Shown in pieces: positions 15,567-25,609 of a stretch of 64,000 nt of DNA. The stretch is taken from NCBI RefSeq assembly GCF_017565765.1, contig NZ_JAGDYP010000002.1:186001-250000 (forward strand). Reading direction: 5' to 3'. Both the position numbers and the translations under genes were made by a program. Numbering within the stretch: position 1 is the stretch's first letter; the number at the start of each line of letters is the position of its first letter. The stretch comes from Capnocytophaga bilenii. Lineage in GTDB: Bacteria > Bacteroidota > Bacteroidia > Flavobacteriales > Flavobacteriaceae. Under the pieces are notes generated by a model. That model saw only the letters and a program-made list of their open reading frames with translations, was not told the DNA's origin and ran no database searches.

Positions 15567-17216
15567 CTAATCTTTTAGCAGCCAATTCTCTTCTATTTCC
15601 CAGTTGGCTCGCAGTTCCATTTCTTTGCCTAAAAACCATACGCGTTCAGGCTGTAGATGTTTTAGGAAATTACCCGTATCCCACTTGTCATTGCCATTGC
15701 GGTCTTCTATAAGCCGAAGTTGGTATTTGGCAGGGGTAATGTATTGTAGTATGTACAAGTCTTGAGGCTTTTCAAAGTGGTAGGTTTCTTTCACCTCCTT
15801 GCCTTTGCTGTCTGTCAGCTGTAGTATTATAGGGAACTGCAATGCTACCCCCTCGCCTTTGATAGCCAATTTCAGTACCGATAGTTCTTCTAAGGGCTTT
15901 GTGCTGATAGCCACCTTCAGGCTGTCGTTGCTATGCCCAAAGAAATCAACAATAGCTTTGGGCAGTAGTTGAATGTTGAATCGTTCGCCGTTTTTCTTGT
16001 CAAATTTTAAGTAATATATGAGCTTGTCGGCACTCAGCTCTCCTTTAAAATCTATTTTTTTAGCCAATGAATCTTTCCCCTGAGTGATTTTTATTTTAGA
16101 AGCATCTACCTTTGCCAAAGGAATATTGCTTTTAAAACCAAAGTCCTTGTTCATAGGCAAGTCTGCTGAAAAAAGTTTTTCTATTCGCAAGCTGTCTGGT
16201 TTTATATCTTTGCTTTCGCGTAGTCGTACCCTGAAAGTATCCACTTTTTGCTGATGCGCTACAGCAATTACCAACGAATCTTTCTGCTTCGGAGAATACC
16301 AAATGTTCAGCGTATCTTTTTTGGGGTCTTTAGCAACTACATATTTAAAGTCATCGCCTACGCCTATAGGTTTCACCGTAAGGCTATGGGTAGCCCCTTC
16401 GTAACCCAAACTAATGCGGTTAGTAGCAGCCTGCCAAGGTCGGCTCGCTTTGTAAGGCAATACTTCTTTGAACAATCGCAACTTAGGATAAACCCCCTGC
16501 GACTGCCCTTTTAGGTCGTGCACGCTAATAGGCGCTTCCAGAAAACCGATTTTGTCGCTTTTAGGATTGAATAAGTAATTGTTATCCTTGTCTTTTAGCG
16601 CAATAAGTTTGTACTTGCCCTCTTTTAGATATTCAAAAGCAAACGAATTAAGGCTGTCTAATGTATTGGTTACGTATAGTGGCTTTTGCTTGTATACTAT
16701 TGAGTCGTTGTATTGTTCGTTGTAGGGGTACAGCATTACCGTTACAAAGTTATCGGTTGTAGGCTCAAAAGCGTCTGCTACATCGCCTTCATACCACAGC
16801 GTATCAATCGTTCGCCCTGTCGAAAATACATATTTAAAATCTCTATAAGGGTTATTCTCGTTGTAATCTTGTATGCTATTGCCAAAGTTCAGCACATAGG
16901 TAGTGTTGGGTTGCAAGGTATCTGTAATTCTTATTTCCAACCATTTAGAAGCCGAATTAGGCAATATTGTAGGGAAATTATTCATCGGCGGAGAGATGAT
17001 AAGCTGCTTGCGAAGGTCTTTCGTAACTACAAATTCATCAAAGCGCAAACGTATTTTATTCCCTACAAAGTTTGTAGTTCCCGAAGGGGGAGTAGCCAAT
17101 AGTAACTCTGGTGGCGTTTCGTCTTTCGGACCTCCCGTAGGGGTGCCTCGCCGTGCGCACTGCCATAAGCCCAACGCTATAAGTACTATTGTCGTAAAAT
17201 ATAAGTATTTCCTCAT
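15567..17216 (-). CDS. Ig-like domain lipoprotein (Big_5 type)
   Basis: A 549-residue lipoprotein. The signal MRKYLYFTTIVLIALGLWQC gives Cys20 as lipidation site. Directly after it comes RRGTPTGGPKDETPPELL, the hallmark opening of a conserved Bacteroidota family whose first domain is SbsA-like Ig (Big_5; IRLRFDEFV, TTYVLNFGNSIQDYNENN). The remainder is beta-rich, with a closing DRNGNDKWDTGNF loop that looks calcium-binding. Probably a periplasmic or outer membrane lipoprotein. Its ATG overlaps the HMG-CoA reductase stop as TAATG, so the two are translationally coupled. Role unknown. Confidence 0.85.
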   Translation of the reverse strand: MRKYLYFTTIVLIALGLWQCARRGTPTGGPKDETPPELLLATPPSGTTNFVGNKIRLRFDEFVVTKDLRKQLIISPPMNNFPTILPNSASKWLEIRITDTLQPNTTYVLNFGNSIQDYNENNPYRDFKYVFSTGRTIDTLWYEGDVADAFEPTTDNFVTVMLYPYNEQYNDSIVYKQKPLYVTNTLDSLNSFAFEYLKEGKYKLIALKDKDNNYLFNPKSDKIGFLEAPISVHDLKGQSQGVYPKLRLFKEVLPYKASRPWQAATNRISLGYEGATHSLTVKPIGVGDDFKYVVAKDPKKDTLNIWYSPKQKDSLVIAVAHQQKVDTFRVRLRESKDIKPDSLRIEKLFSADLPMNKDFGFKSNIPLAKVDASKIKITQGKDSLAKKIDFKGELSADKLIYYLKFDKKNGERFNIQLLPKAIVDFFGHSNDSLKVAISTKPLEELSVLKLAIKGEGVALQFPIILQLTDSKGKEVKETYHFEKPQDLYILQYITPAKYQLRLIEDRNGNDKWDTGNFLKHLQPERVWFLGKEMELRANWEIEENWLLKD

Positions 17217-18535
17217 TAGTTATTTGCGTTAGTAGTTAGTTTTAATCGTTCCAGCTCTCTCTTCACCTCACTATGTGTTACCGTTTTATCTTTGAAGTAA
17301 GCTGTAAGCACTTTCTTCTCTTCCTCATTTGCTTGTAGCTGATTCAGTATATTGTTCAGGTGCATCTTCATATGCCCTTTCTGAATGCCTAAACCTATCA
17401 GCGAACTCACTGCCGAGTAGTTCTGTGCCAGCCCTACACTTGCTACTATCCCCATCAGCTGTCGTGCTGTAGGTTTTTCCAAAATTTCTAACGCTGTTTT
17501 CACCAAGGGGTGCAAGTTGGTAAGCCCACCTACCGTCCCCAGTGCCAACGGCAACTCCAAAGCAAAATGAAATACACCATCTTCTATCCAAGCCTCCGAC
17601 AAACTCCTGTAGCTACCCGTACGAGCCGCATAAGCGTGAGCACCAGCCTCTATGGCTCTAAAGTCATTACCCGTAGCTAGTACTACTGCATCCACGCCGT
17701 TCATTATTCCCTTGTTGTGAGTTGTAGCGCGATACACATCAGCATTGGCAATAGCAAGTGCCTGCACAAATTTGTTAGCAGCCGTCTCTCCCTCTAAGTG
17801 CGCTATTTTTAGCTCACCTACAGGGCAATGCACCTCTGCACGCACCACACAATTAGGCACGTAGTTAGAAAGTATCGACATCACAATCTCGTATTGCCCT
17901 TGCATAGTAGCCTCTTTTTCAGCTTCCTCTCTAAAGGTCTCTGCAAACGATTCCAAACAACTGTTGATGAAGTTAGCCCCCATAGCATCAAGAGTCTCAA
18001 AAGTAGCCGATAGCTGGTAGTAATGCGCCAAAGCCTCCGTTTTATCTACCAATACAAGCGAGCGAACGCCCCCTCCGCGCTTTTCCATATTAGCTGTAAT
18101 AGGGGCAGCTTGTTGCAACATTATAGGGGTAGTTCTATCTACAAAAGCCTGCAATGCTTCCTTTTCTCCATAGAAAAAGAAATGCACCTGCCCCGTTTTT
18201 TCAGTGGCTACTACTCGCGTGTGAAAGCCTCCCTTGCCTTGCCAGTATTTTGCAGCCTTGCTTGCCGCAGCTACTACCGAACTTTCCTCTATTGCCATAG
18301 GTACTGTATACGTTTTCCCGTCAATAAGAAAGTTAGGAGCTACAGCAAAAGGCAAGTAGTAGTTAGTTACTGTGTTTTCTATAAACTCATCGTGTAGCTT
18401 TTGCAGTTCACTATCAGTGTTGTGATACCTTTCAAATAAGGCAGCGGCATCACTCACATCACCAAAATAAGTGCGGCACAACCACGCTATCTTTTCCTGC
18501 TTACTAAGTTTTGAAAAACCCTCTATTTGCTTCAT
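17216..18535 (-). CDS. mvaA: Hydroxymethylglutaryl-CoA reductase, class II
   Basis: HMG-CoA reductase of 439 residues, the size of the bacterial (class II) enzymes; it reduces HMG-CoA to mevalonate, or the reverse. Signatures: ENTVTNYYLPFAVAPNF near the N terminus, VPMAIEESSVVAAASKAAK with the catalytic Glu, DAMGANFINSCLE (about 183-195) and a C-terminal GIQKGHMKMH carrying the catalytic His. Flavobacteria make isoprenoids by the mevalonate route, so a biosynthetic role is likely even though databases label class II enzymes degradative. It leads the unit HMGR, Ig-like lipoprotein, BtrH-type protein. The symbol is assigned by homology to bacterial mvaA. Confidence 0.93.
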   Translation of the reverse strand: MKQIEGFSKLSKQEKIAWLCRTYFGDVSDAAALFERYHNTDSELQKLHDEFIENTVTNYYLPFAVAPNFLIDGKTYTVPMAIEESSVVAAASKAAKYWQGKGGFHTRVVATEKTGQVHFFFYGEKEALQAFVDRTTPIMLQQAAPITANMEKRGGGVRSLVLVDKTEALAHYYQLSATFETLDAMGANFINSCLESFAETFREEAEKEATMQGQYEIVMSILSNYVPNCVVRAEVHCPVGELKIAHLEGETAANKFVQALAIANADVYRATTHNKGIMNGVDAVVLATGNDFRAIEAGAHAYAARTGSYRSLSEAWIEDGVFHFALELPLALGTVGGLTNLHPLVKTALEILEKPTARQLMGIVASVGLAQNYSAVSSLIGLGIQKGHMKMHLNNILNQLQANEEEKKVLTAYFKDKTVTHSEVKRELERLKLTTNANN

Positions 18536-18557
18536 TTTCAGTTGTATGTCGTTAGTG

Positions 18558-19754
18558 TTAGTTCTTAGTTTTTAGTATAGGCAATGTGTAATAAGCACCT
18601 ATAGCAATTCTGTTCAGCTGCTCATTTTTGCGGTGCAAAGCCTCGTAATACGATATAGTGTTACCCACATAAGCCACGTAAAAACGCAAATCCTGCCCCT
18701 GTAGTGGTGCGTATTGCACAGCTCCAAAATATATCCAGTTAGCACGCAATTGCTCACTTAGCTGCTGAGTGCTACCCGCAAGCTCTACACCCACTTTGGC
18801 AGACAAGCTCCAGCGGTCAGTAAGCTGATAATCATAGCGCGACACCGCACGTTTATAAACAGCATCACCCTCCATCGTAGGCGTGCCCACTCCTGCCAAA
18901 AGTTTAGATACCGTAGTGCCGTAATCTGCTGCCATATGCGAGTAGCTCAAGTCCAAATACACGCTGTGTTTGCCACTCTTGTAGCTGTTTCCCAATGCTA
19001 CCGAGTGCGTTAGCTTGTCAGTAGCATACTGCGATACATTGTACGAATAGCGCAATTTGAACTTTCCAAAATCAGCATACCAATACAAATAAGCTCCTAT
19101 AGGCGTTTTAGAAGCCTTAAAGTTTCCTGCCGAAAGTCCATTAGCCTTCAAGTGTTCAGCAAAAGTATTGTTAAAAGTATTGTGCAATTGCACACCCACA
19201 CGCTGTTTGTCATCAACTTTATAGCCTAAGTTCAACCCCGACAAAAACACATTGTTGTAAACCCCGTTCAAGTAATCACTAAAAATATATTCATACAACG
19301 GATTGATTTCCTTTTCAAACGAACCAAAAGCAGCAAGCTGTTTCCCTAATGTTACATCCCATTGCCTAGCCCCACCAAAGCGATAAGTAATAAAAGCATA
19401 ATCCAAAGCACTAGCCCCACCATCTTGACTGTTAGCCGTAAAAGGACGACTAGGGCGAAAACGCAAGCGGTAAAACAAATCCTTATTGAAATCACCCTGA
19501 AAGTTCAAGCGCGCATTGTCAATCACAAAGCGAGTGTTGTTGCGAGCATCATTGTCATAACTATCTGCCACCATACCTCCTCTAAAGAAAAGGTCAATAT
19601 TTAGCTTTTCAGCAAATGAAGGTACCGCAGGCTTCGCTTCAGCAACCACCTTTATTTCTGTAGGTGTTACCCCCTGTGGGAGCGAATCAGTTATCTGAGC
19701 GTTAAGCCCTCCAAAAACACCCAAAACCATTACTGTAAAAAACATTTTTTTCAT
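18558..19754 (-). CDS. Outer membrane porin (phosphate-selective porin O/P type)
   Basis: A 398-residue outer membrane protein with signal peptide MKKMFFTVMVLGVFGGLNAQ. The body alternates polar and hydrophobic residues as a 16-stranded barrel would; LFFRGGMVADSYDNDARNN, LNFQGDFNKDLFYRLRFRP and WDVTLGKQLAAFGSFE are typical of the OprP-like family of Bacteroidota. It ends in LPILKTKN rather than the usual terminal Phe. A TATCTTTG element about 75 bp upstream gives it its own promoter, opposite to that of fabG. HMG-CoA reductase follows after 22 bp and may be read from the same promoter. Phosphate selectivity is not assured. Confidence 0.85.
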   Translation of the reverse strand: MKKMFFTVMVLGVFGGLNAQITDSLPQGVTPTEIKVVAEAKPAVPSFAEKLNIDLFFRGGMVADSYDNDARNNTRFVIDNARLNFQGDFNKDLFYRLRFRPSRPFTANSQDGGASALDYAFITYRFGGARQWDVTLGKQLAAFGSFEKEINPLYEYIFSDYLNGVYNNVFLSGLNLGYKVDDKQRVGVQLHNTFNNTFAEHLKANGLSAGNFKASKTPIGAYLYWYADFGKFKLRYSYNVSQYATDKLTHSVALGNSYKSGKHSVYLDLSYSHMAADYGTTVSKLLAGVGTPTMEGDAVYKRAVSRYDYQLTDRWSLSAKVGVELAGSTQQLSEQLRANWIYFGAVQYAPLQGQDLRFYVAYVGNTISYYEALHRKNEQLNRIAIGAYYTLPILKTKN

Positions 19755-19822
19755 TGAATTACTTTTTATTTTAATTGATTGTTATATTATTTTAATTGCA
19801 CATTTTTTTTCGTTTAATTGCG

Positions 19823-19830
19823 CAAAGATA
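19823..19830 (-). promoter_or_regulatory. -7 promoter element (TATCTTTG) of the porin gene
   Basis: Minus-strand TATCTTTG lies about 70 bp before the porin ATG at 19754. Its plus-strand partner is 14 bp away, so RNA polymerases for the divergent genes would compete. Confidence 0.6.
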
Positions 19831-19843
19831 TAAAACTTTTTTG

Positions 19844-19851
19844 TATATTTG
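19844..19851 (+). promoter_or_regulatory. -7 promoter element (TATATTTG) of fabG
   Basis: TATATTTG matches TAnnTTTG and points toward the gene at 20029, giving a leader of about 170 nt that contains repeats. Confidence 0.5.
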
Positions 19852-19921
19852 CTGCAAGAAATAAAAAAATAACCCTTCCCCCAATTTCCCCCAACCAATC
19901 GCCAAAAGAAAAGCTGGCTAT

Positions 19922-20021
19922 AGCCGAGTATCAGCGAACGTTGAGCGAACGAAAGTCAGCGAGCTAACACAGCCCCCAACTAATAACTAACGACTAACGA
20001 CTAAAAACTAACGACTAAAAG
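19922..20021. repeat. Dispersed repeat copy 3 and ACTAACG tandem units in the fabG leader
   Basis: On the minus strand 19922-19972 contains AGCTCGCTGACTTTCGTTCG followed by CTCAACGTTCGCT, matching 32105-32157 at most positions. Then 19978-20021 carries repeated ACTAACG units, partly spaced by AAA. Both lie inside the presumed fabG leader. Confidence 0.5.
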
Positions 20022-20028
20022 ATATACT

Positions 20029-20763
20029 ATGAGAAAATTTGCAGTCATTACAGGTGGTTCAAGAGGAATAGGGCGCGCCATCTGTGAAAAATTAGCCCAC
20101 GACACCGATTATCACCTCCTGATTACTTATCAGTCTAATGAAGTCGCAGCACGCGAAACCTTAGACCATATCAAAAAATTAGGACGCGATGGTAATATCG
20201 TCAAATTCGATGTCTCAAACCATCAAAGTACCATAGAGGCACTCACGCAGTGGCAAAACGATAATAAAGATGCCGTTGTAGAAGTAATTGTAAATAATGC
20301 AGGCATCAATCGCGATGGACTATTTATGTGGATGCCTCCCGAAGATTGGAAAAGCGTTATCGATACTAGCCTCGGCGGATTCTACAACGTTACTAATTTC
20401 TTTATACAACGTATGTTGCGCCACCGCTACGGGCGTATTATCAATATCGCTTCTGTTTCAGGAGTAAAAGGAACAGCAGGGCAAACCAACTATTCTGCAG
20501 CCAAAGGAGCTATTATTGCTGCTACTAAAGCACTTGCTCAAGAAGTTGCCAAACGGCACATCACCGTAAACGCCATAGCACCAGGATTCATTCGCACCGA
20601 TATGACCTCTTCTCTCAACGAACCCGACTTGGTAAAACTCATACCCGTAGGGCGTTTTGGCGAAGCCGAAGAAGTTGCCGACCTCGTTTCTTTCCTCGTG
20701 TCTAAAAAAGCAAGCTATATTACAGGAGAAGTTATTAATATCAACGGAGGTATTTATAGCTGA
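20029..20763 (+). CDS. fabG: 3-oxoacyl-ACP reductase, short-chain dehydrogenase
   Basis: NADPH-dependent ketoreductase of 244 residues. Cofactor motif VITGGSRGIGRAI at 7-19, NNAGINRD in the middle, catalytic Ser in IINIASVSGVKG, then YSAAKGA with the Tyr-x-x-x-Lys pair, and PGFIRTDMT. It reduces the keto group of an acyl-ACP during chain extension. The convergent neighbour is a ketoacyl synthase; such a pair is typical of flexirubin or aryl polyene pigment synthesis in Bacteroidota, and NNAGINRDGLFMWM resembles the pigment-type FabG more than the housekeeping one. The two genes overlap tail to tail by 10 bp. Pathway assignment is inference. Confidence 0.88.
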   Translation: MRKFAVITGGSRGIGRAICEKLAHDTDYHLLITYQSNEVAARETLDHIKKLGRDGNIVKFDVSNHQSTIEALTQWQNDNKDAVVEVIVNNAGINRDGLFMWMPPEDWKSVIDTSLGGFYNVTNFFIQRMLRHRYGRIINIASVSGVKGTAGQTNYSAAKGAIIAATKALAQEVAKRHITVNAIAPGFIRTDMTSSLNEPDLVKLIPVGRFGEAEEVADLVSFLVSKKASYITGEVININGGIYS

Positions 20764-21974
20764 CGCACTATTATTGCCGAATTAGTACCCCCAAAGCCAA
20801 ACGAATTACTCAAAAAAGTATCGATACGCTGCGGGGTCGTTTCGGCTATAATGCGCAACCTACCACTATCAGCATCAGCAGTCTCAAAATTCAAGTTAGG
20901 TGCTATAAAACTATGTTGCATCATTATTACTGAATATACAATCTCACTCGCACCAGCCATCCAGCATTCGTGCCCCGTGAGCCCCTTAGTAGAACTTACA
21001 GGAGTATTCCCTCCAAAAAGCTGATAAATAGCCTTCGCTTCATTGGCATCACCTATAGGGGTAGAAGTAGCGTGCGCATTGATGTAATCTATGTCCGTAG
21101 CCCGCAAACCAGCATTCTGCAAAGCACGTTCCATAGCTCGTGCAGGACCTTCTACATTTGGGGTAGAGATATGCCCCCCATTAGACGAAAAGCCATAGCC
21201 AACTACTTCAGCAATAGACGTGGCACCACGCTGCATAGCGTGTTCATAACTCTCCAAAACCAAAGTAGCAGCCCCGCCACTGGGCACCAACCCATCACGA
21301 GCAGCATCAAACGGACGCGAAGCTCGTGTAGGATCATCTTCCCGCATCGAGAATACTCCCAAACCATCAAAGCTACCCATACTATACTTGTTGATTTCTT
21401 GCGCACCACCACATACAATGCAGTCTTGCAAACCACTTTGTATCAATAAGTAAGCCAATCCTACAGCGTGCGAACCACTTGCACAAGCCGCACTGATACT
21501 CATATTGATACCTCGCAAACCATATAATGTAGAAAGATTCATCGTAACGGTAGAGTTCATCGTTTTGAACACTGCCCCCGAGCCTACTAAAGTAGTATCG
21601 CGTTTTTCTCTAATCTTGTCGTTTGTTTCTATTACTGAACCTGCTACGCTATCGTTGCCGTACAATATACCTACTTCATTTTCGCGTAGATAGTTAGGAG
21701 TGATAGCAGCTTGTGCTAAGGCTTCTGAAGTTGCCATATAAGCAAATTCGCTTTCCTGCCCCATCGATATGCGCTCGCGCCTCCCTAATAGCTGCTTGAG
21801 GTCGGGGTTGGGTACATAGCCAGTGAGAGCTGAGCGGTAACCATACTCCTTGCGCTCAGGTAGTAGTACAATCCCCGATTTACCTTCGTACAACGATTGT
21901 CGCACCGCCTCTATATTTGTTCCTATGCACGAGTATATCCCCATTCCCGTAATAACTACTCTACGATGATTCAT
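20754..21974 (-). CDS. Beta-ketoacyl-ACP synthase (KAS II-like)
   Basis: Condensing enzyme of 406 residues with the complete Cys-His-His triad: Cys in SISAACASGSHAVG, His in NAHATSTPIGDANE, and His in KGLTGHECWMAGASE. The end, SNSFGFGGTNSAIIV, is standard. It elongates an acyl-ACP by two carbons from malonyl-ACP. NSTVTMNLSTLYGLRG and the GHECWMAGASE form (instead of GHxxGAAG) mark a divergent branch like those in flexirubin/aryl polyene clusters rather than FabF. The housekeeping fabF of flavobacteria sits beside acpP, which is not here. A terminator separates it from atpC upstream. Confidence 0.88.
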   Translation of the reverse strand: MNHRRVVITGMGIYSCIGTNIEAVRQSLYEGKSGIVLLPERKEYGYRSALTGYVPNPDLKQLLGRRERISMGQESEFAYMATSEALAQAAITPNYLRENEVGILYGNDSVAGSVIETNDKIREKRDTTLVGSGAVFKTMNSTVTMNLSTLYGLRGINMSISAACASGSHAVGLAYLLIQSGLQDCIVCGGAQEINKYSMGSFDGLGVFSMREDDPTRASRPFDAARDGLVPSGGAATLVLESYEHAMQRGATSIAEVVGYGFSSNGGHISTPNVEGPARAMERALQNAGLRATDIDYINAHATSTPIGDANEAKAIYQLFGGNTPVSSTKGLTGHECWMAGASEIVYSVIMMQHSFIAPNLNFETADADSGRLRIIAETTPQRIDTFLSNSFGFGGTNSAIIVRQL

Positions 21975-22000
21975 AAACTAAAAAAGTAATTCAAAATTAG

Positions 22001-22040
22001 AAAAAAGACTGTCCAAGAGTCGTAACTCTCAGGACAGTCT
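22001..22040 (-). terminator. Intrinsic terminator of atpD-atpC
   Basis: Stem AGACTGTCC/GGACAGTCT (9 bp, perfect) extended inside by AGAGT/ACTCT. On the minus strand it is followed by six T at 22006-22001. It lies between atpC and the ketoacyl synthase gene. Confidence 0.85.
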
Positions 22041-22073
22041 CCCACTTAAAATTTATCTCTGAGCACAAACTCT

Positions 22074-22307
22074 TTAATCAGCTAAAATAATAGCTTTGTT
22101 GTGGTTGAACTCAATGGTGCCGCCTACAATAGCTATATTTTTAGTTTCTTTGCCATTTACTAGTACTATTTCGCCTTCAGTGAGTAGGGAAATAATAGAG
22201 GCGTGGTGTTCTAAAACTTGGAACTTACCCTTAGCGCCTGGCAAGGTAATGGCAGTGGCTTCGCCTTTGTACAACAACCTCTCTGGGGTCAAAATTTCTA
22301 CTGTCAT
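22074..22307 (-). CDS. atpC: F1F0 ATP synthase epsilon subunit (short form)
   Basis: Epsilon subunit of the central stalk, 77 residues against about 130-140 in E. coli. The beta-sandwich is complete: MTVEILTPERLLYKGEA, LPGAKGKFQVLEHHASIIS and a GGTIEFNHNKAIILAD end. The C-terminal helical hairpin that can brake ATP hydrolysis is absent, as I recall for other Bacteroidota. It follows atpD by 17 bp and shares its promoter and terminator. The other F1F0 genes are not in the window, so the operon is split. Confidence 0.92.
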   Translation of the reverse strand: MTVEILTPERLLYKGEATAITLPGAKGKFQVLEHHASIISLLTEGEIVLVNGKETKNIAIVGGTIEFNHNKAIILAD

Positions 22308-22324
22308 AATAGGTTATTTAATAG

Positions 22325-23848
<1,524 letters not shown>

Positions 23849-23936
23849 TTATTAAATTTACTACTAAATATGTTTTGTTTTTCTACTTTGTTTTTTGTAG
23901 ATTTCCTTTTGGTTGGAAAGTCTGATTATTTTTGTG

Positions 23937-23968
23937 CAAATGTAGAAACTTTTAGTAATAAAAACAAA
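23937..23968 (-). promoter_or_regulatory. Promoter of atpDC (TTTG, 20 bp, TACATTTG)
   Basis: On the minus strand TTTG (23968-23965) and TACATTTG (23944-23937) are 20 bp apart, an excellent match to the Bacteroidota promoter. The -33 element lies inside the T-run of the terminator of the next gene upstream. Confidence 0.75.
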
Positions 23969-24005
23969 AAAAAGAGTTACTTTTTTCTTAAAAAAATAAC
24001 TCTTT
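23966..24005 (-). terminator. Intrinsic terminator of the two-module lipoprotein gene
   Basis: AAAGAGTTA (23971-23979) pairs with TAACTCTTT (23997-24005); on the minus strand a run of T follows. It overlaps the -33 region of the atpD promoter. Confidence 0.75.
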
Positions 24006-24030
24006 TTGTATACCTTATTGATTTTCAGTA

Positions 24031-25236
24031 TTAAAGATCAGCCCACCATCCGTCTTTTATTTCCTGAACGGTCCAATTTTTACCTTTTAGTTTACTAATA
24101 GCTTGGCTTGTAACCACGTTGTTATCACCAACGTTAAGCTTGATTATGATAGTTCCTCTTTCTCCTGCAGGAATTGTACGAAGGCTTTCTACCAATTCAT
24201 TAATAGCCGCTTCCGAAAGTTTATTGTTAAACACCATTATTTGACCAATACTATTATTGTTTTCAAATTTTATCCTAGTAATCTCGTTTTTAACATTTTC
24301 AGGATCATCTAATGAGCTTACCAAGAAAGCTGTTATTTTACCGTAGATTGTAAACTCTTGAGAAGCAATAGTATACTCTTTTTGAGCTTGTGATATTCTC
24401 AAATCGCCTCTGTCAAACCTTCCGTTATTGTTAAAATCAAAAAATGCTTCGTCTATGTCAGCAGCTTCAATATCAAAGTGCAAAGAGCTACCTACAGGCT
24501 TATCGGTTTTAACAAAAATACGAGGTAAGTTGGCAGCACCATTGTCGTTTTGAGCTTCTTCTTCAGTAAAGTCAGAGATTCTATTGCCTCCTTCGTGTTG
24601 TTTTACACCCCATTTTTGTGCTTTAGCTGCTTTTAGCACTTCGGCATTAGACTGGTTGTGCTCTTCAGTACCAATGCTCTTGTCTTTCACTATGATAATG
24701 TGTGAAGCTTCAGTAGCACTTTTGCTGGGTAGGCTTTTTACCAAGAACAACAAATTAGCAGCTGTTAGCTCATTATGGCTTACGTCTAAAGTATTTAGAG
24801 AGGTATTGCCAGCTACATAACCTTGAATGATTTTGTTATTCGCTACGTTTATTTTACGTACCTTTCCGTACACTACCCATACTTTGTTAGTAACTTTGAA
24901 AGTTACAGGAGCACTAAAGTTGCTTACTTTTGCGTCAACACCATTATCAAAAACACCATTGTTGTTGGTATCAATCCACACTTCTGTGCTTGAGTATAAA
25001 GGGTCTATTTTTATACTTAGTGGAGTGTTGGCATCATTCTGTGTTTGAAACACCATATAAGGAGCTTCAACATTCACATTAGGCTTTATAACCCATTGGT
25101 TTACACCTGCGGGTGTTTGCACATTGACAGTAGTAGTACTTTGTTGTTCTTCAGTACCTTTTTTTGAGCAAGCTATAATAGATGCTCCCACTAATAGGGA
25201 ATAAATCCCAGCTTTTAACAGGGTTTTCTTTTGCAT
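24031..25236 (-). CDS. Surface lipoprotein with two EF-loop-like modules
   Basis: A 401-residue lipoprotein with signal MQKKTLLKAGIYSLLVGASI and lipid Cys23. The start at 25236 is used because a longer frame to 25266 would begin at the promoter. The protein is an internal duplication. Each half starts with an Asp-rich loop, WIDTNNNGVFDNG (about 87-99) and FFDFNNNGRFDRG (about 266-278), then YGK, a leucine-rich-like segment with asparagines, a stretch ending SLP or LRTIP, a beta strand HIIIV or TIIIK, and a closing K-x-x-W-x-V (KWGVKQHEGG, NWTVQEIKDG). The loops could bind calcium. The next gene is a paralogue in which the middle has grown into leucine-rich repeats. Ligand unknown. Confidence 0.75.
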   Translation of the reverse strand: MQKKTLLKAGIYSLLVGASIIACSKKGTEEQQSTTTVNVQTPAGVNQWVIKPNVNVEAPYMVFQTQNDANTPLSIKIDPLYSSTEVWIDTNNNGVFDNGVDAKVSNFSAPVTFKVTNKVWVVYGKVRKINVANNKIIQGYVAGNTSLNTLDVSHNELTAANLLFLVKSLPSKSATEASHIIIVKDKSIGTEEHNQSNAEVLKAAKAQKWGVKQHEGGNRISDFTEEEAQNDNGAANLPRIFVKTDKPVGSSLHFDIEAADIDEAFFDFNNNGRFDRGDLRISQAQKEYTIASQEFTIYGKITAFLVSSLDDPENVKNEITRIKFENNNSIGQIMVFNNKLSEAAINELVESLRTIPAGERGTIIIKLNVGDNNVVTSQAISKLKGKNWTVQEIKDGWWADL

Positions 25237-25263
25237 AGTTAGAAATATTATTACAATTCGGGG

Positions 25264-25271
25264 CAAAAATA
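25264..25271 (-). promoter_or_regulatory. -7 promoter element (TATTTTTG)
   Basis: Minus-strand TATTTTTG lies 28 bp before the ATG at 25236 and so excludes the upstream start at 25266. The rest of the 343-bp gap to 25609 is very AT-rich and holds the terminator at 25498-25535; no gene is seen. Confidence 0.55.
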
Positions 25272-25497
25272 TAAAGATTTTTTGAAAAAAGCAAATAAAA
25301 ATGTATTTTTTTGAATTATATGTAAGAATATTTTTATATTTAATGATTTTAACGATTTTGAACTAAATAATACTGAAGAAAAATAATTACAATAGGTTAC
25401 TTTGTTGTATTTATAATTAATGCATTAAATTATTAGTTTTTTATTGTTAATAATAGTTATTCTTAGTATTTATATATAATTATTAGTCATTAGTGAA

Positions 25498-25535
25498 AGA
25501 AAAAAAAGAGACTACCTTTTTCGGTAATCTCCTTT
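25498..25535 (-). terminator. Intrinsic terminator of the leucine-rich lipoprotein gene
   Basis: On the minus strand GAGATTACC, loop GAAAAA, GGTAGTCTC (one wobble pair), then eight T. Confidence 0.8.
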
Positions 25536-25609
25536 TTATAAATCGCTATAAAACTTATCAGATTGCTTTATAAACTAAAATCGCTTTATTTATATACTTA
25601 GTCGTTTTT

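Noticed and set aside
15565-15639. Longer start for the BtrH-type protein
   Set aside because: It would overlap the Ig-like lipoprotein gene by 73 bp, while the ATG at 15564 directly follows that stop codon.
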